From: Symsagittifera roscoffensis
Lineage: Eukaryota; Xenacoelomorpha; Acoela; Convolutidae
Assembly (NCBI RefSeq): GCF_963678635.1
Contig: NC_087063.1
Location: forward strand, 48,493,220 to 48,557,219
DNA length: 64,000 nt
Reading direction: 5' to 3'
Position numbers and translations under genes: made by a program. Position 1 is the stretch's first letter, and each line of letters opens with the position of its first letter. Positions 32,520-45,375 of this stretch are shown here, piece after piece. The notes under the pieces were generated by a model that was not told where the DNA came from, ran no database searches, and saw only the letters and a list, made by a program, of their open reading frames with translations.

Positions 32520-33740
32520 GGGCTATCCATAGAAAGACCGCCTAAATTTTTTGTGCCTGTTGTTTTCCCTAGAATCTTATTACTTGACACCTCGGTCTAC
32601 GCTCTTTGAAAAAGTCTGTGGGGGATTTTTGCCCATTTTTTGATTTTTTTCGTTTTCTCAGAAACTTCCTTCCCAAATTTGAGATTGTGGTTTCGATGGG
32701 TAGAACAGGTAGTGGGAAGTTCCTCTGCACGAGCCCAATTTTTATTACTGAAAAATCAATGACACTCGGAAAAGTCGAATTTTGGTTTTTTGAGCTTTTT
32801 TCTATCGTTTTGAAATTTTTCGAAAACTACCCTCCGAAATCTGACGCCTTGATTTCAATCAAAAATACGGATTGAAAGGAATGATCCCCTGCTTCTGCCG
32901 CTCAGCGAAATTTTAACGAAAAAATCCTCGATATTTCCCAATTTTTTGAGCGTTTTTTTCTTCTAAATTTTATGAATTTTAATGAAAAAACCTCTTGTAT
33001 CTGAGATTATGAGTTCAATCCAAAGAACAGATTGAGGGAAGCCCATGTTTTTTTACTCAAAAAATTATGGCTCTAGTAAATGACACTAGGAAACGACACT
33101 ATGGCTCTAGGAAACGCTTCTCGAACTACCCTAACCCTAAACATCGCTAAACCTATTTTTTTTGGTTCAATTGAAATAACAGGTTGTGTTAACCTCTGCA
33201 TAAGCTGATCTGCGCAATTGTTTTTAGGAATTGTTATGATTCTCGGAAATATCAATTGTTCGATTTTTTGTCCGGTTGTTGGACTTTTCTCTAGCTATTC
33301 TGCCAAATCTGATATCATACTTGTAATCGACAAAACAGGTTGTTGGAAGCTTATCTATATACTTTGCTAAGCGCAGTTTCTTTTGGAATAAAGTTATGGC
33401 TCTCAAACAAACCAAAACTTTTAAACTTGGATCGTTTTTGGACACTCTTTGACTCTTTTTGAAAATTATTGTGCCAATTCTCATGTTAACTGTTCAGTCG
33501 AGAAACCCGGTTTTAGGAATCTTCCCTACTTTACCGGCCACGACTTGCTTTTAGCAAAAAAAAGTTATCAATTTCGGATATTCAAGTTTTTTGAACTTAG
33601 ACCGTTTTTTGGAATTTTCATAAGAACTATCCTATCGAATCTGAGATGAAAACTTCAATCGAAAGAAGCGGTTGCGCGAATTTCGGTTGGTAAGTTCAAA
33701 CAAGTCAAAGTCCAACCTTTCCAAATGTAATTGGTAAGGT
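32520..33740 (+). repeat. 165-bp tandem repeat family, array 2
   Basis: Landmarks of the unit occur at about 32,655, 32,817, 32,979, 33,287, 33,458 and 33,617, mostly 160-172 bp apart with one damaged region around 33,060-33,130. That region also has short direct repeats of ATGGCTCTAG(G/T)AAA. It is the same family and orientation as the arrays at 26.6 and 37 kb. Confidence 0.75.
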
Positions 33741-36700
33741 CAAACAAGGGAAATTCCAATTTTGAAAGAAAATGTGTTTTTTTCCAGCATCAGTGTAACA
33801 AACTTGAATAATATCATATACGTACCTCCAGCTTTTGCTGGGCTTTTGGATTCCTTCATCGTGACATACAAAAATTTGATTTACCTAGTTGTATCGCAAG
33901 TGGTGCGAAGCTCTGCTTCGGTTCTGTGTTCAAAATCCGCTCCTTACGCAGATATTTGTGCTTCAATTTGTATAATACGCATAGGTTTATATTTCTGGTG
34001 CATGTTATGAGTTCTTTTCAATTGAAAAGGTTGTATTGGTGAATGCTATTTGGAATCCTATTGAATTTTATGATCCTTCAGGTGAATCATAAATTAAAGC
34101 TTAAATTAAAATTTATTTGATCAAGAGTTGTGTTTTTCTCAAATGACACCTGAATCAAGCATCCGTATGCTTTTTCTGTTCGCCGAAAGGCGGATTTTTC
34201 AAAAAAAAAAATGAATGATTGTTATGCTTCAAACTTATTTATTTGGTCGTTTTGCTTGTCGTGTGATTATTCATCGTTAAAATAGGACACTTCTTGTTCT
34301 TTTTTCTCTAAAATTTCAGATGTCTCTGGTATGTCAAAATTATTTCTTTTTGTTCTCCCTGTTTTTATGTGGGACTACTGACACCATATGTGGTGGAATT
34401 ATGAGAAGGAAAATGTCTTTTCAAGTAATACAAATGTACCCTGATAATCTAATTATGAGCTGCAATTGTGTTTCCTGGTTGCAGGTCTTCGCTTTCTGTT
34501 ATCTTTGCTTTAATTAACCAACTTCCTTGCAGTCGTCACGAGGTGCTAGCTCTGAAAACGTCCAGATCCGGTTTAGTGCTTTGTTGATTGAAAAATATTA
34601 CCCAACTATTCGCATTTCAGTAAGGCTTTCCCTGTCATTTTTTTCATTCGTTTGAACATCAATTTTGTTTTAATTGCATAGGAAAAATAATTGGTTCTCA
34701 TTCCATATATGAAAGCCCATTTTCGAACCTTTTTTGTACTTGTCTTTAATTGAGCGGTGAACGCATTTAGTGAAACCTTGTGCCAAGGAAAGCAGGGTTT
34801 TGACAACACTTATCAGAACGGCTTAGTCGCTAAGTGAATGAAACAGTAGCTAGCTAAACCGTTTTTCCTTTCTTTTCATTTTTGAAGAGGTCTAATTAAA
34901 ATTAAAATTTGTGTTCTTTTGAGATTTTTGTGATTTCTAAATTAAAATGTGTGATTTCTTTTGTGTAAGTCGTTGTATTAAATGTATCAGTGCGAATAAA
35001 ACTGTGCAGACAAAATGTTTCATGATTTTTTTAACCACTGATAAATTTGCATATTTTTTTTTCGAAAGGTATCAGCTTCTTTTCATTTACGCCTTAACAA
35101 AAATTCGAAGCCTAATCAAGTGAAAAACAGGTAAGTAAGTAGATTTGCATCTATTTAAAGGATGTTCAATTTCATCCCTTGGAAAGTAAAATTGACGTAT
35201 TTATCTTATTTAATTGAAAACACTCTTTATAATTTTTGGAGAATTCGATGCGCATAGTGGAATCTAGTCAAGCATTGATGTAATCTCAAAAACTGTTTCC
35301 TCATACCTTTTTTGCCATCGGAAAACTTGAAAGCCGAATTCGTTGAACGCAATCGTCGGAAGGTAAGAACATGGTTACTACCATAGACGTTTTATCATAA
35401 AAGGTTTGAAGAATGTTCAAATTGGGCGATCATGGTTTTCGAAAAGACTGTACGTTGAACTGTTTATAAAAATAATAAACAATCGGTCCAAGTTAACCTC
35501 CCCCTTCTACATGAAACGATTTAAGATCTTCCACACCACTAGTTGATTGGTTTAGTTTTACAAACCCGTATTCAAAATCAGTAACCTTTTGGTACTATTT
35601 TACCCCATCCAGTTTCAGATTAGTCAAAAGTTTTAAGATCGCGTTTTGAGTCTCTATATATACTATATAGGGAGGAGTGCGCCATAAAAGCAATTTTTTG
35701 GTCGAAATTTTCAAAAAGTGCCCAAAACGGCCTTTTTGGCCTGTTTTTTTTTCAAAAGTTTTCCTGGAATTCAGACAATTTTCAAAAAAATACGGTCCAA
35801 ATTAATTAAGACCATTTTTCTCGACAGTAGGACAAATTTTTTTTTTGATTTTTTCGAATCGGAATCAAAATGTGTTTTGGAAAAACACAATTTGCGACAT
35901 GTTTTTTTTTTTCAAATTTCACGAAGTGCTTGGAACGAAAAACGAAAATGCAATGCAGGAATGACGCAATTGGATTTAACCTAATTTTGTTTCGAATTGA
36001 CGTGTGTTTTCTAATCGGGTATCCTTGTTGTTATTTAAGCATCTGTTGATAATAGACTAACTTACCGATTCAATTAACAACTTTCTTTTGATACGGTAGC
36101 TCAGTGCCGTGTTAATCCGTGGCCGCACTTATTAGATTTTACTGGTTTCAATGGCTGAGTCTTATTTTTTTTTAGGATTTTCCTTTTTATTCATGTAGTT
36201 TTGTTTCAAGGTGTTTATTTTTTGGCCGATAAATTATTGCCGAAGTGGCTTAGGATATCTGAATGGTATGTTAGTTTTTAAACTATACTTGCAATAACTT
36301 TGAAGTTCAAGATGAATTCCTGTGACCTGTAAGTTTCGAAATTATTTACTATCAATTTTGGCGAAATTTTTGTTCCAGAGAAGGAATATTTCAGTGATTA
36401 GATTTTTTGATTTCAAGGATGGGAACAATTCTTAAGATTATTTCTATCGAATATGCTCTGAGGTATATTTAATTTCACTTGCGAGAACAAGTGACTTGTA
36501 ACCGGGAACCAGACTTTTTCCCCCTTAACAAATATTCTTACACTTTCTGCTGCTCAATCTGTGCTGATGCTTAGACATGCTCAATTTCCTGAAAATTCAA
36601 ATGAAAGTGCTTTTTTTCCATTTAAAGTAATAATTAATTTTTTGAGATTATATTTTGAAAAAGTATCAATTTTTTTGAACTTCCGATTATCGTCCTTATT

Positions 36701-36899
36701 TTTTTATTTGCTGGTTTTCCTTTTTTTTCAAATGCAATCTATGTTATCTGGTACCCTTTTCGAGTATACTCTTTTCAAAGCGTAGTTTTTTTGCTTAACA
36801 TTCAAATATTTTCTTCCTGTTTGATAAAAACATTTATTATGAAAATGAATGGGCTTTGGTTTTTTATTTTTTCAATTTTTTGTTGAGACCGAATTTTTT
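33741..36899. other. AT-rich sequence with scattered repeat modules, no gene
   Basis: GCGAAGCTCTGCTTCG, an imperfect hairpin shared with repeats B and C, lies at 33,905. CACTTGCGAGAACAAGTG with CAGACTTTTTCCCCCTTAAC follows at 36,476-36,530. A TTTCAG directly before ATGTCTCTGGTATGT (34,314) looks splice-like but leads nowhere. No frame here is convincing. Confidence 0.4.
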
Positions 36900-37790
36900 T
36901 TTCTCAAAAATTTCAGCTTTTCTCGAAAATTTTGTTTTGTTTTTGCAAAATCTGGTTTTCAATGGAAAACCGCCCACTCCCTTGTGTGCTTGCATTTATA
37001 ACTAGTCTCTTTTTACCGTACCCCCACTTATGAGGCCTTCGTTAAAGGTTGTTAGGGGGAGGGAGGATTTTTGACCCAAGTTTTTGTTTTTTTTTTCTTG
37101 AAAACCACCAGCTCAAATGTTGAGATTTTACGCCCTAATTTTTGTCTACGAAAAGTTAAGGTCCTCGGAAAAGTCATAGTTCTGATTTTTGACCGTTTTT
37201 TCAAATTTTTTGAATTTTCTCAAAAACTACGCTCCCAAATTGGACAATTTTGTTTCAATTGAAAGCAATAGTTGATTGAAAATCCTCTGCATAAACGGTT
37301 ATGCATATTTTTGTTCCCACAAATTGTTATGGCCTCAGAAAAATCAAATGTTTGATTTTATGACCGTTTTTTGAAAATTTTTTTTTCTCAGAAACGGCCC
37401 TTCTTAATCTGAAGTTTTGAGTTCAATAAAAAAACTGAGCTGTGAGAAGATCCCGTGCATAAGCACTTACCCCATTTTTTAACACAAAATTCATGGCCCT
37501 CGGAAACTTCGAGTTTTTGATTTTTCGACGGTTTTTTGATTTTGACTTTTCTCGAAAAATACCCTTCCAAAAGTGAGATTTTGGGTTCAATCAAAGAAAA
37601 GAGTTGAGTGAAGGTCCCTTGTATAAAAATCTACGTCCAATATATCTTAAAGCAAAGTGGTGGCCCTAGGAAATTCAATATTTCCATTTCTTGTCCGTTG
37701 TTTGAAATCTTTTGATTTTCTCGAAAACAACCCAGCTGAATCTGATATCAAGGGTTAAATTGAGACATGAGCTTGCCAGAAGCCTCCATT
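36900..37790 (+). repeat. 165-bp tandem repeat family, array 3
   Basis: Units begin near 36,921, 37,097, 37,218, 37,387, 37,551 and 37,713; the last intervals are 162-169 bp. They share (T)CTCGAAAA(A/C)(T/A)ACCC, GAGATTTTGGGTTCAAT, GCATAAGC and TTTTTTGACCGTTTTTTG-like blocks. No coding potential. Confidence 0.75.
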
Positions 37791-40700
37791 CAGAAGCGGC
37801 TACGCCCTAAAATGTGTACAAATCCAATTTCTAAAAAGTTTCCTCCATACTTTATTTGATACAACTAAGGTGTTGGGTGAATCCCAATTTTAGGTTTTTT
37901 GATGTTATCCAATTCATCTGGAATCACTACATTAATTTCGGAAACAATCAAACAGCTTTAGAGGATCTCCTAATACCATAATTGAAAATTGGTCTATAGT
38001 TTGTAAAATTACTAAATCTGATTTCTCATTTTTCTGTAAAGTTTTCAAACAATATTTTGCCTGTTTCAGGAGGGATGTGTTGTAAAATTTTTGATTTAAA
38101 AAATGATAGCTTGAAATTTTGTATGCTTTTTATTTTATTTTCGGTTTTACGAGAGTCGATCTAAGTTTTGCGTACTATTTTCCGTTTGATCATTGGTTCT
38201 CAATGCTTGCAATGCTTGCTAGAGCTGTTTGTGATCCTCATCAAAACAAAGGTAAAAAGTATGTAGATATATTTTCTCGACTTTTTCCAAGCAATTTTTT
38301 CAGCTTAATTTTTAAAAAATGACTTCTTGTAACGAAGTGTTGTAATTGTATCACAAGTGTTGCAAAGCTCCGCTTCGACTCTGTTTAAAATTTCTGCAAC
38401 AAGTTTCTCGCGTTTCCTAAATGCGAAGTGATTTTTTTTCCAAATTTTTTTTTTTCTAATTTTGAAATTTCTGAATGTTTCCGTTTATTTTGTTTCGATT
38501 TTTTTTGTAAGTATTTTGTAATTTGTTTTCTTTTTTTTGCCTCAGATTGGGTTTATTCTAGGCGTTATTTAAGGTTTAGAAGCTGCTGGTTCTAAAATGT
38601 TTGTTTTTGCCTGCTTTGAGTTTTTTTCTAACAAATATTCATGCTCAATGTAACCTTTTTGTGAGTCAGGTTGTGCATAATCAAGTTTTTGGCGCGCTCA
38701 ATGGGTTTTTATTCCAACTTTTGAAGAAATTGACGGAATATTTGTCCTAGGGTTGATTTTTTCTCCAGAACAATTTCTACTTTTTTAGCAGATTGTTTTA
38801 TGCTAGCCGAAAGCCAGTGATGTCTCGAGCTCAATTTTAAAAAGATGTTGTTTGTCTGATGATTTGGAAATTTTGGGGTTTTAAAAGTTGCCAGTTTGGT
38901 TAATTTAGGAACAGTAAAACGCTACATTCTTCGTGCTATTAACGCATAAGCGTCAATTTAATCAGTTCATAATAGTTCCAAATAGAGTTGAAGGAAAACA
39001 ATACAATAAGCCGCATATTTCTTTTTACAAGTATTTTTGCTCCCAATTTTTGATTCTCAAGTTTGTAGAAATGTCAAATAAAGGAGCATCAATTTTAACC
39101 ATTTCTTGCTTTCGTGGTGTTAGTTAATTCAAACATTTAAACGTTTCAACTTTTTGTACCCGCTTTCGAAGAAAACGGAATATTTATACTGGTTGTGATT
39201 GTTTTATTCAGTCGGTTTTCGGCGGTCGAAATAATAGTTTGTAACAAAACATTTTTATGCCCCAATGGAGACGTGGACTCCCTGATTTCAAATTTTAAAA
39301 AATCTTGTTCCTCCAATCTTTTTTGCAAAGTTTTGGGAGTTTAAAGTTGCCAATTTGGCCATGCTCTGGACTAATTTATGTGCGCTTTGTAGACTTTATC
39401 CATAATCCTGAAAGCATAACGAAAATTATTTATGCTTAGCAATTCATCCAGTACAACAAAGGCGTTTGAAATTGTTTTGAGGCTAGCTTATCAGTCGTAT
39501 TATTTTTGCACGACTCAAATTTTTTCACGATCTTTGATATTGTAAAAAAATTTATAGTTTTTCAACATATTATTTCCCAAAAACTATTCGATATGGATTA
39601 CGGGGTAGTTGGAGCATTCAGAGCTTTGTCCTGATATAGGAGCAGTTTCGTAAATACTTGTTATATTAATATTGGCTTGTAGCAATTTGATTTTTTTAGT
39701 GAGTCAGTTGCACGATAAAATTGTTTCCTCGAAAAACATTCCTTGGCATCTCAATTTACGTTTCGACTTTAGTAACGAAAGTAAAGGAATATTTTGCTGG
39801 GGGTTATTGTTTTTCTTTATGAGCTTAAGTTTGAAAAGATATTTCTCCTGTGCTTGTTTTTCTTTAGGTTATGATGGTCTAAAGAACGCCATTTTGGCTA
39901 ATTTGGGACAACTAACGCGCAATTTTTCTCACGCTTTTAACGCATAAACGGAGATCTAATCTGTCTTAGAAACTATTGCAAGTTTGATGAGTGAAGCTTT
40001 TTTGTCATAATTGATTTTTTAATAGGAGCGAAATCTATCACCTTGTACTTTATATGAAGGATGGGGTGATGATTTTCACAAAAAATCTCATATTTAAAAG
40101 TAATTTTTTTTTCCTTACATTTAGTTTTTACCTATCAAAATTGCTCCGTGGATCTTAAAAGGCACTCGGAACCTTCTGGGCTTCGCCCTGATACGAGCAG
40201 TCTTGTTGTCTGTTTACTTTTGACGTTGGTACTGACGAAGATAGTGATGAAAAATATCACTATAGGGTTCACGTGATAAACAACTTAACCCTGTTCTACC
40301 AAGGTAATTGATGTCTTTTGAGACAAAGTGATCTTTTTCTCTAGGCTCTTTTTCTTGAGCACCAATCGACTTCTTCAGCATAATAGTAGTTTTTGTAAAT
40401 TAATAAAATCAATAGATGCTTCCTCAATTTCTTTTCTTTGGTTTAATTTTTTATGAAAGTGAGTAACATGAACTTCGCCTACATGGTTATCAAAAACAAT
40501 TAATTACGGTCGTTTTTGGCCTTAATTGATCTTCTTTTAAGCTAGTCTGACCATTGTCAAAAGTTCAAATGATTGACATTTCTATGTTCTCGTTGTTATT
40601 TCCGCTACAAATAATGTAGATTTCTATTTAATTGATAAAAAGAAGATTTTTTCATCGAAAGCTAACTCGGACAGGCGGAAAGGTAGTTGGAACTTTCCGT

Positions 40701-42556
40701 GCTTTGCCCTGGTAAGAATAATCTGTTTTTTTTTCAAAATCGAGTTCAAAATATCAACATGGCTTGTCTTTGCAAATTCGTTCAAATCTTCACCATTTTG
40801 CAACACAATCATTATCCCTAAGGCAAAGCGCATGCGTGAACGGATTTTTGCAACAATAGTTTAACCAAATATCTAGATATAAAGACGAAGTAAAACTTAT
40901 CCTTTCAATTAAATTTTTCCTACTGTCTTCGGGCATTGCAAGGAATGGAATGATCTCAGTACTTGAATGGGAGGATGATGGGAATCATTTTGACATTTGT
41001 AAGGGTTGAAATGTCAGTGAAGAAGAATTTATTTAATGTCTCTGGGGCCATGTTCCCTTTTTATAATCTAAACCGAATAAGAGTAAAAGAATATACAATA
41101 TTTGGAGCTCATTTTACTCAACTATTGTTTCTAACCCACTTATTTATAGAAACATAAGGCCCGTTTTTTACTCAATTTTCCGACTTTCGTTATTTAATTT
41201 CAAGCTAAGTAAAATTTGAAATTGTTATTTTTCGGGTGTAAAAATTAATTATGCGAGGCAAAGTTCTTTTTACTGTCACTTGTTCATTTTAAGGGTCTTG
41301 ATTTTATAAGTTTTTTCAAATATTTTGATCCAACTGGGATAAGTTTTCTATCGGGTCAACTCCGTAGGCGCTTCTATGGTCTTCACGAGTGTATCCAGTT
41401 TGCAGTTTGAAGTCTGGACTACAAAGTCAAGTCAAAAGACAAAGTAAAAACTGCAAGTGTAAAGAAAGTCTTTTTTGGGCATAAAGCCACTCGAAGTAAG
41501 TGCTTCAAAATTGGTTTGTGTATTTTTCCTGTTTGTTTACTTTAAAATAGACAAACAAAATCCTCATAAGCGGCAGATTTATCTCCTTTATTCTCAATTT
41601 TGAAGGATCACAATTTTCTCAAAATGTGTTTAGCTTTTTCGTCATTATTATTTTATTTTTCTGGCAAAAAATAATATAATGCACGTATCCAATCAATGGT
41701 TTAAAATCAATCAAAACCACTTGACATTTTATTGGCAAATTTGGAACAGCCAGGAGAGAGCTATTAAAACTTCACAGTGTTTTACGATTCAGCAAACTTC
41801 TGGGCTAATTGTAATGGCATTGGCGCAAACAGAGGTAAGCATTAAACGAAGAAAATTTAAGCGTTTGCTTTATACTGATATGTTAATTTCGAAACAAAGT
41901 TGTTGAAATGGCCATTACTCGGCATGAAAGTATCTTGGTTTGTCTTGTGAAAGATTAATTAGAATTTTTATCATGACTGAGTGAGAGATTGAAAGAATTT
42001 TTGTTCAAAAAGACTCTTAAAAAACATTTGAAAAAAAATTATAATGAATTTGTCATCGATAGCTTTTTTTACCGAAACCTGTCAAAACAGGGAAAATGTT
42101 TTTTTTTTTTTGTAAAATAATCTAGAAAAATTGTAAATTTTAACTTTCATCTTATGTGAGTAATGAGCATTAAGTTTCATTTAAGTTTAATTTGAGTTCC
42201 CATTCAAGTTAAGTTTCCTATTATACCGATAACATTAATTTTTCCACTTTATTTTGCCAATTTTTACATGGAGGTAACAAAATTCAATCGGAAGTTAAAT
42301 TGATTTAAATTGTATCAATGTTTTTTGAAAACAACAGTAGATGATGTCACAATCTTCCTCTAACATGAGAAAAAATCGCTTGCCTTAAGACACCAAACGA
42401 AAATATCTCAACCGATAAGAAACCAATTGTTTTTAAATCGCCCTCGACCTACATAAGATACCATAATTATAAATCAAAGACAAAATATGAAAGAATTGAA
42501 AATTAAGGTCGTTGAACAACTAAAGCTAAAAAAGCTTAGGGTTAAGTCAAATTATT

Positions 42557-42868
42557 TTAAGACTTTGAAATCTTATTCATTACAAATGTTCTATTTATTT
42601 CTGTTTCCGTTCTATTTATTAAAAAATGTCGTTTTTCATTTCTAAAAATCTTTTTTTTTCGCAAAGCGCAATACTCAAAGCGTCCACAGGCCCCTACCTC
42701 AAAACTGGCATCCGATAAATAAGAGCAATTGCTCTGGGATTGAATTGAGACAGCATTTTTGAGTTGAAGCACTGCGTTTAGGCGTTCTCCGGTAGGGTGT
42801 AAGGAGGCGTCTTTAAATAATTTGAATTTATTTTGTTTCAAAGACAAACTAGGAAAAAACAAAAACAT
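42557..42868 (-). other. Possible coding relic, unidentified
   Basis: The middle of this 103-codon frame (about 42,815-42,655) is more GC-rich than its surroundings and has a mixed composition with several Cys (DASLHPTGERLNAVLQL, then SYLSDASFEVGACGRF). Both ends of the frame are Lys/Phe-rich background. It may be an old exon or transposon scrap. No family is recognised. Confidence 0.2.
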
Positions 42869-43362
42869 TAATCGAAAACTTTCATGAGCAAGTGATCAGA
42901 TATTATATGATCTATTATATTTTCTTGTATAATATTGTTACCTTTTAATCTTTTTCATTCAGATTACTGTATTTTTCCGGAGTAAGTTGTTAGTACCGCC
43001 TTCAAAGTTTTTGATTTTTGGGTTTAGTTGATTCTTTTCATGAAATCTATTTTTAAGGGATGTCTGTTATAACACAAAACGTAGCAACAAGATACCACCC
43101 TTCAACTGCAATTGTGGTTCGAGCTATACCATGTACAGCTTTTTGGTAATGCTTGCATCTAAAAGCGGAAAGATTATTTTTCTGTAGATCAATTTTTCTC
43201 CTTTTTTGTACGTTTTTTTTTTTTGGAAATCACCCTTGAGCTGGTCTAGTATTTATTACCGTTTTGTGATAAATCTAACTTGGTTGCCACGCTGCAGTTT
43301 CTTCTATTACCAGATTGAATGTGATTGCCACTTTTGACTCGATGTTTGATGCGCAGGTCTTC

Positions 43363-43530
43363 TCAAGGCCCAATTCTGATATTTTCACAAAAAACCCTGA
43401 CGGATGTGAAAGTAACATCCCTTAAAGTCGGTTCGGAATTGAGATGCGGAAGCATTCTCAACGCCTCATTTTCAATAATGGTCGAAAAAATATTGATCTT
43501 TACCTCATTTAGAAACAATTCACTGGCAGT
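43363..43530 (-). other. Possible coding relic, unidentified
   Basis: A minus-strand open stretch of 55 codons without an ATG start has balanced composition (FSTIIENEALRMLPHLNSEP, then RDVTFTSVRVFCENIRIG). It could be an exon or transposon fragment. The opposite-strand frame 43,325-43,534 is the alternative. No family is recognised. Confidence 0.25.
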
Positions 43531-45199
43531 TTAAAATTGTTGTAGGTTGATAAGTGTTATTTTTTGCTTAGCAGGTTGAACGTAGGTTCAACGTGAAGAA
43601 TACCCGCCAATCTGGGTACATTTCGTGAAGAGCTGGTACAATTGACTGGAACAAAATTTGAACAAATATCTGCCAGCTATGTTCTGTTGTACAATTTGGT
43701 TGCGTTGAGGTTCTCGCTATCGCCAAAAATCAGTATTTGTTCCTTTTCTTATTTTCCGTTATGGAAAAGAAAACTGGTTAAAACGATTCATTGCTTCCAA
43801 ATGACTGCCACCTGTGGTAATTTTGGGCAGGGATATGATTTGCTTACTTCTGTTAAAAGTTTGTGTTATCGGTATTCGGTATGGCTAGAGCAGACGGGCT
43901 GCCTTTTCATCTTGAAGCAATTGTAAATTAGCTGCAACGATCTAGGTGTTTTTCGGGTTCAATTGATTTGTGACGGTTTAGTGAACTAATTGCTGAGCTT
44001 TGGAGCGTCCTGGGTGAAGTTCGTGGCTGCTTTTATTGTTTCTTGAGATTATCTTGCCCCCACATGTGTTGCTGAGTTTTGGGGTCTTTAAATGGTAGCC
44101 AATTGCTGCAGCGATACTGTGTTGTTCTTTTTGTATCAAGCTTATTTTGAAGTTCATGGCACTCAAAAAAAACCTATGGCCCTTTTGAGAGGTTCCTCAA
44201 GTAAGCTAATTCTTTTTTGACTATTCAACGAGTTCCGAAATGAGATAATGAAGTCAAATTGTATACTTTTTTGATTGCGCTCTTCTCATTCAATACCATT
44301 TTATCACTCTATTTAAAAAATGCTCAAAAGTAATGCTTAATTTAAAAAATGAAGTATAATCATTCTAGATTTGTTCATTCTAGAATGATGAGGTCATTTT
44401 ATATCTAATCATTCTAGATTCCCTTTGTTTACACTTTGATCATGTCTATTGTTTCTAATTTATGGGATCTTTTTAATGGGCATGGGAGCTTATGATGCGA
44501 TATCTTTTGTCATGAGCACTTTAGGTATTTGTTTGGTAACTTTATCGGGACATCGTCCGATCTTGATCTGATAATAGACTCAAATTGGACTGCTATAGTA
44601 TTAGAGTTTAATGTAATTTTTTTCCATCAAAAAAAATTTCCATTTAATTTATTGCGGCAATAATGTAAATTTTGCAATTGAAATTGTAGGTTTAATGAAT
44701 AAACTGGTCTTTGTAATTTAAAAAAAAATAAATCAGAAGTTTTGACAAATATAAATTGATTTGTTCATCACAGCAGTGTCTGACCGGTCTCCGAAAAAAA
44801 GCCGTCTTCGATCAAAATTTTCTCGCTGAAGCTTAGTTTCCCTACTGAACAAGTAAGTTTTTTGGACTTTGGCACTATCGCAGAATTTCGGACCTTCGTA
44901 CTTTACCCCCAACTCAATACATTGTGTTAGTGTGAAGTCTGACGTGTTCTACTTCTGATGTTTTATTTGCAATCAATTTTCAGCAAAATATTTATACAGT
45001 TTACACTGCATCCAATTAGAAAATAAGCCATCGTTTTGCCGAATACTTGTTCAGATTGTTTTACCAGGTTTAATAGATTTGACGAAGTATGTAAGTCGAT
45101 ATGCGTGCTTTAAGTCGATGTATAAACAAAGATAGCCGGTTACTATTCAAATAGCACAGATTTTTCCGACCATAGTCCTAACAAAAATATATTTTTTTT

Positions 45200-45375
45200 T
45201 TTTGCAAATTAGATTAGTTTTTTGTGTGGTGTAATAAAAGATCTGAACGAAAAATAGAAAATAATCATAATTGACAGTCATATTCGAACTGTGTCGTTTT
45301 TTTGTGTGTGGTGTATTAAAATTATCTGAAAGAAAAAAAATTAGGCATATTTGACAGTCATGTTCAAAATGGCCA
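45200..45375 (+). repeat. Tandem duplication of about 85 bp
   Basis: TTTTTTGTGTGGTGTAATAA ... TTGACAGTCATATTCGAAC (from 45,216) is followed by TTTTTTGTGTGTGGTGTATT ... TTGACAGTCATGTTCAAAA (from 45,297). Moderately diverged. Confidence 0.75.

Larger units (their letters stand above)
37791..45110. other. Old AT-rich sequence without a convincing gene
   Basis: A copy of the GCAAAGCTCCGCTTCG module lies at 38,362. Loosely related segments around 38,880-38,960, 39,330-39,400 and 39,880-39,960 share GTTGCCA(G/A)TTTGG and AACGCATAA words. A GCTTTGCCCTGATA-like word recurs at 39,625, 40,178 and 40,698. A 14-bp palindrome TCATTCTAGAATGA lies at 44,375, with two more CATTCTAGAT words beside it. The only protein-like stretches are short minus-strand frames at 42,660-42,820 and 43,363-43,530. 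Confidence 0.4.

Noticed and set aside
34314-34520. Gene starting at TTTCAG-ATGTCTCTG
   Set aside because: The frame is 65 codons with background composition, and a donor-like GTATGT follows immediately; no downstream exon found.
36090-36140. tRNA gene suggested by GGTAGCTCAGTGCC
   Set aside because: Only an A-box-like word; no B box at the right distance and no cloverleaf.
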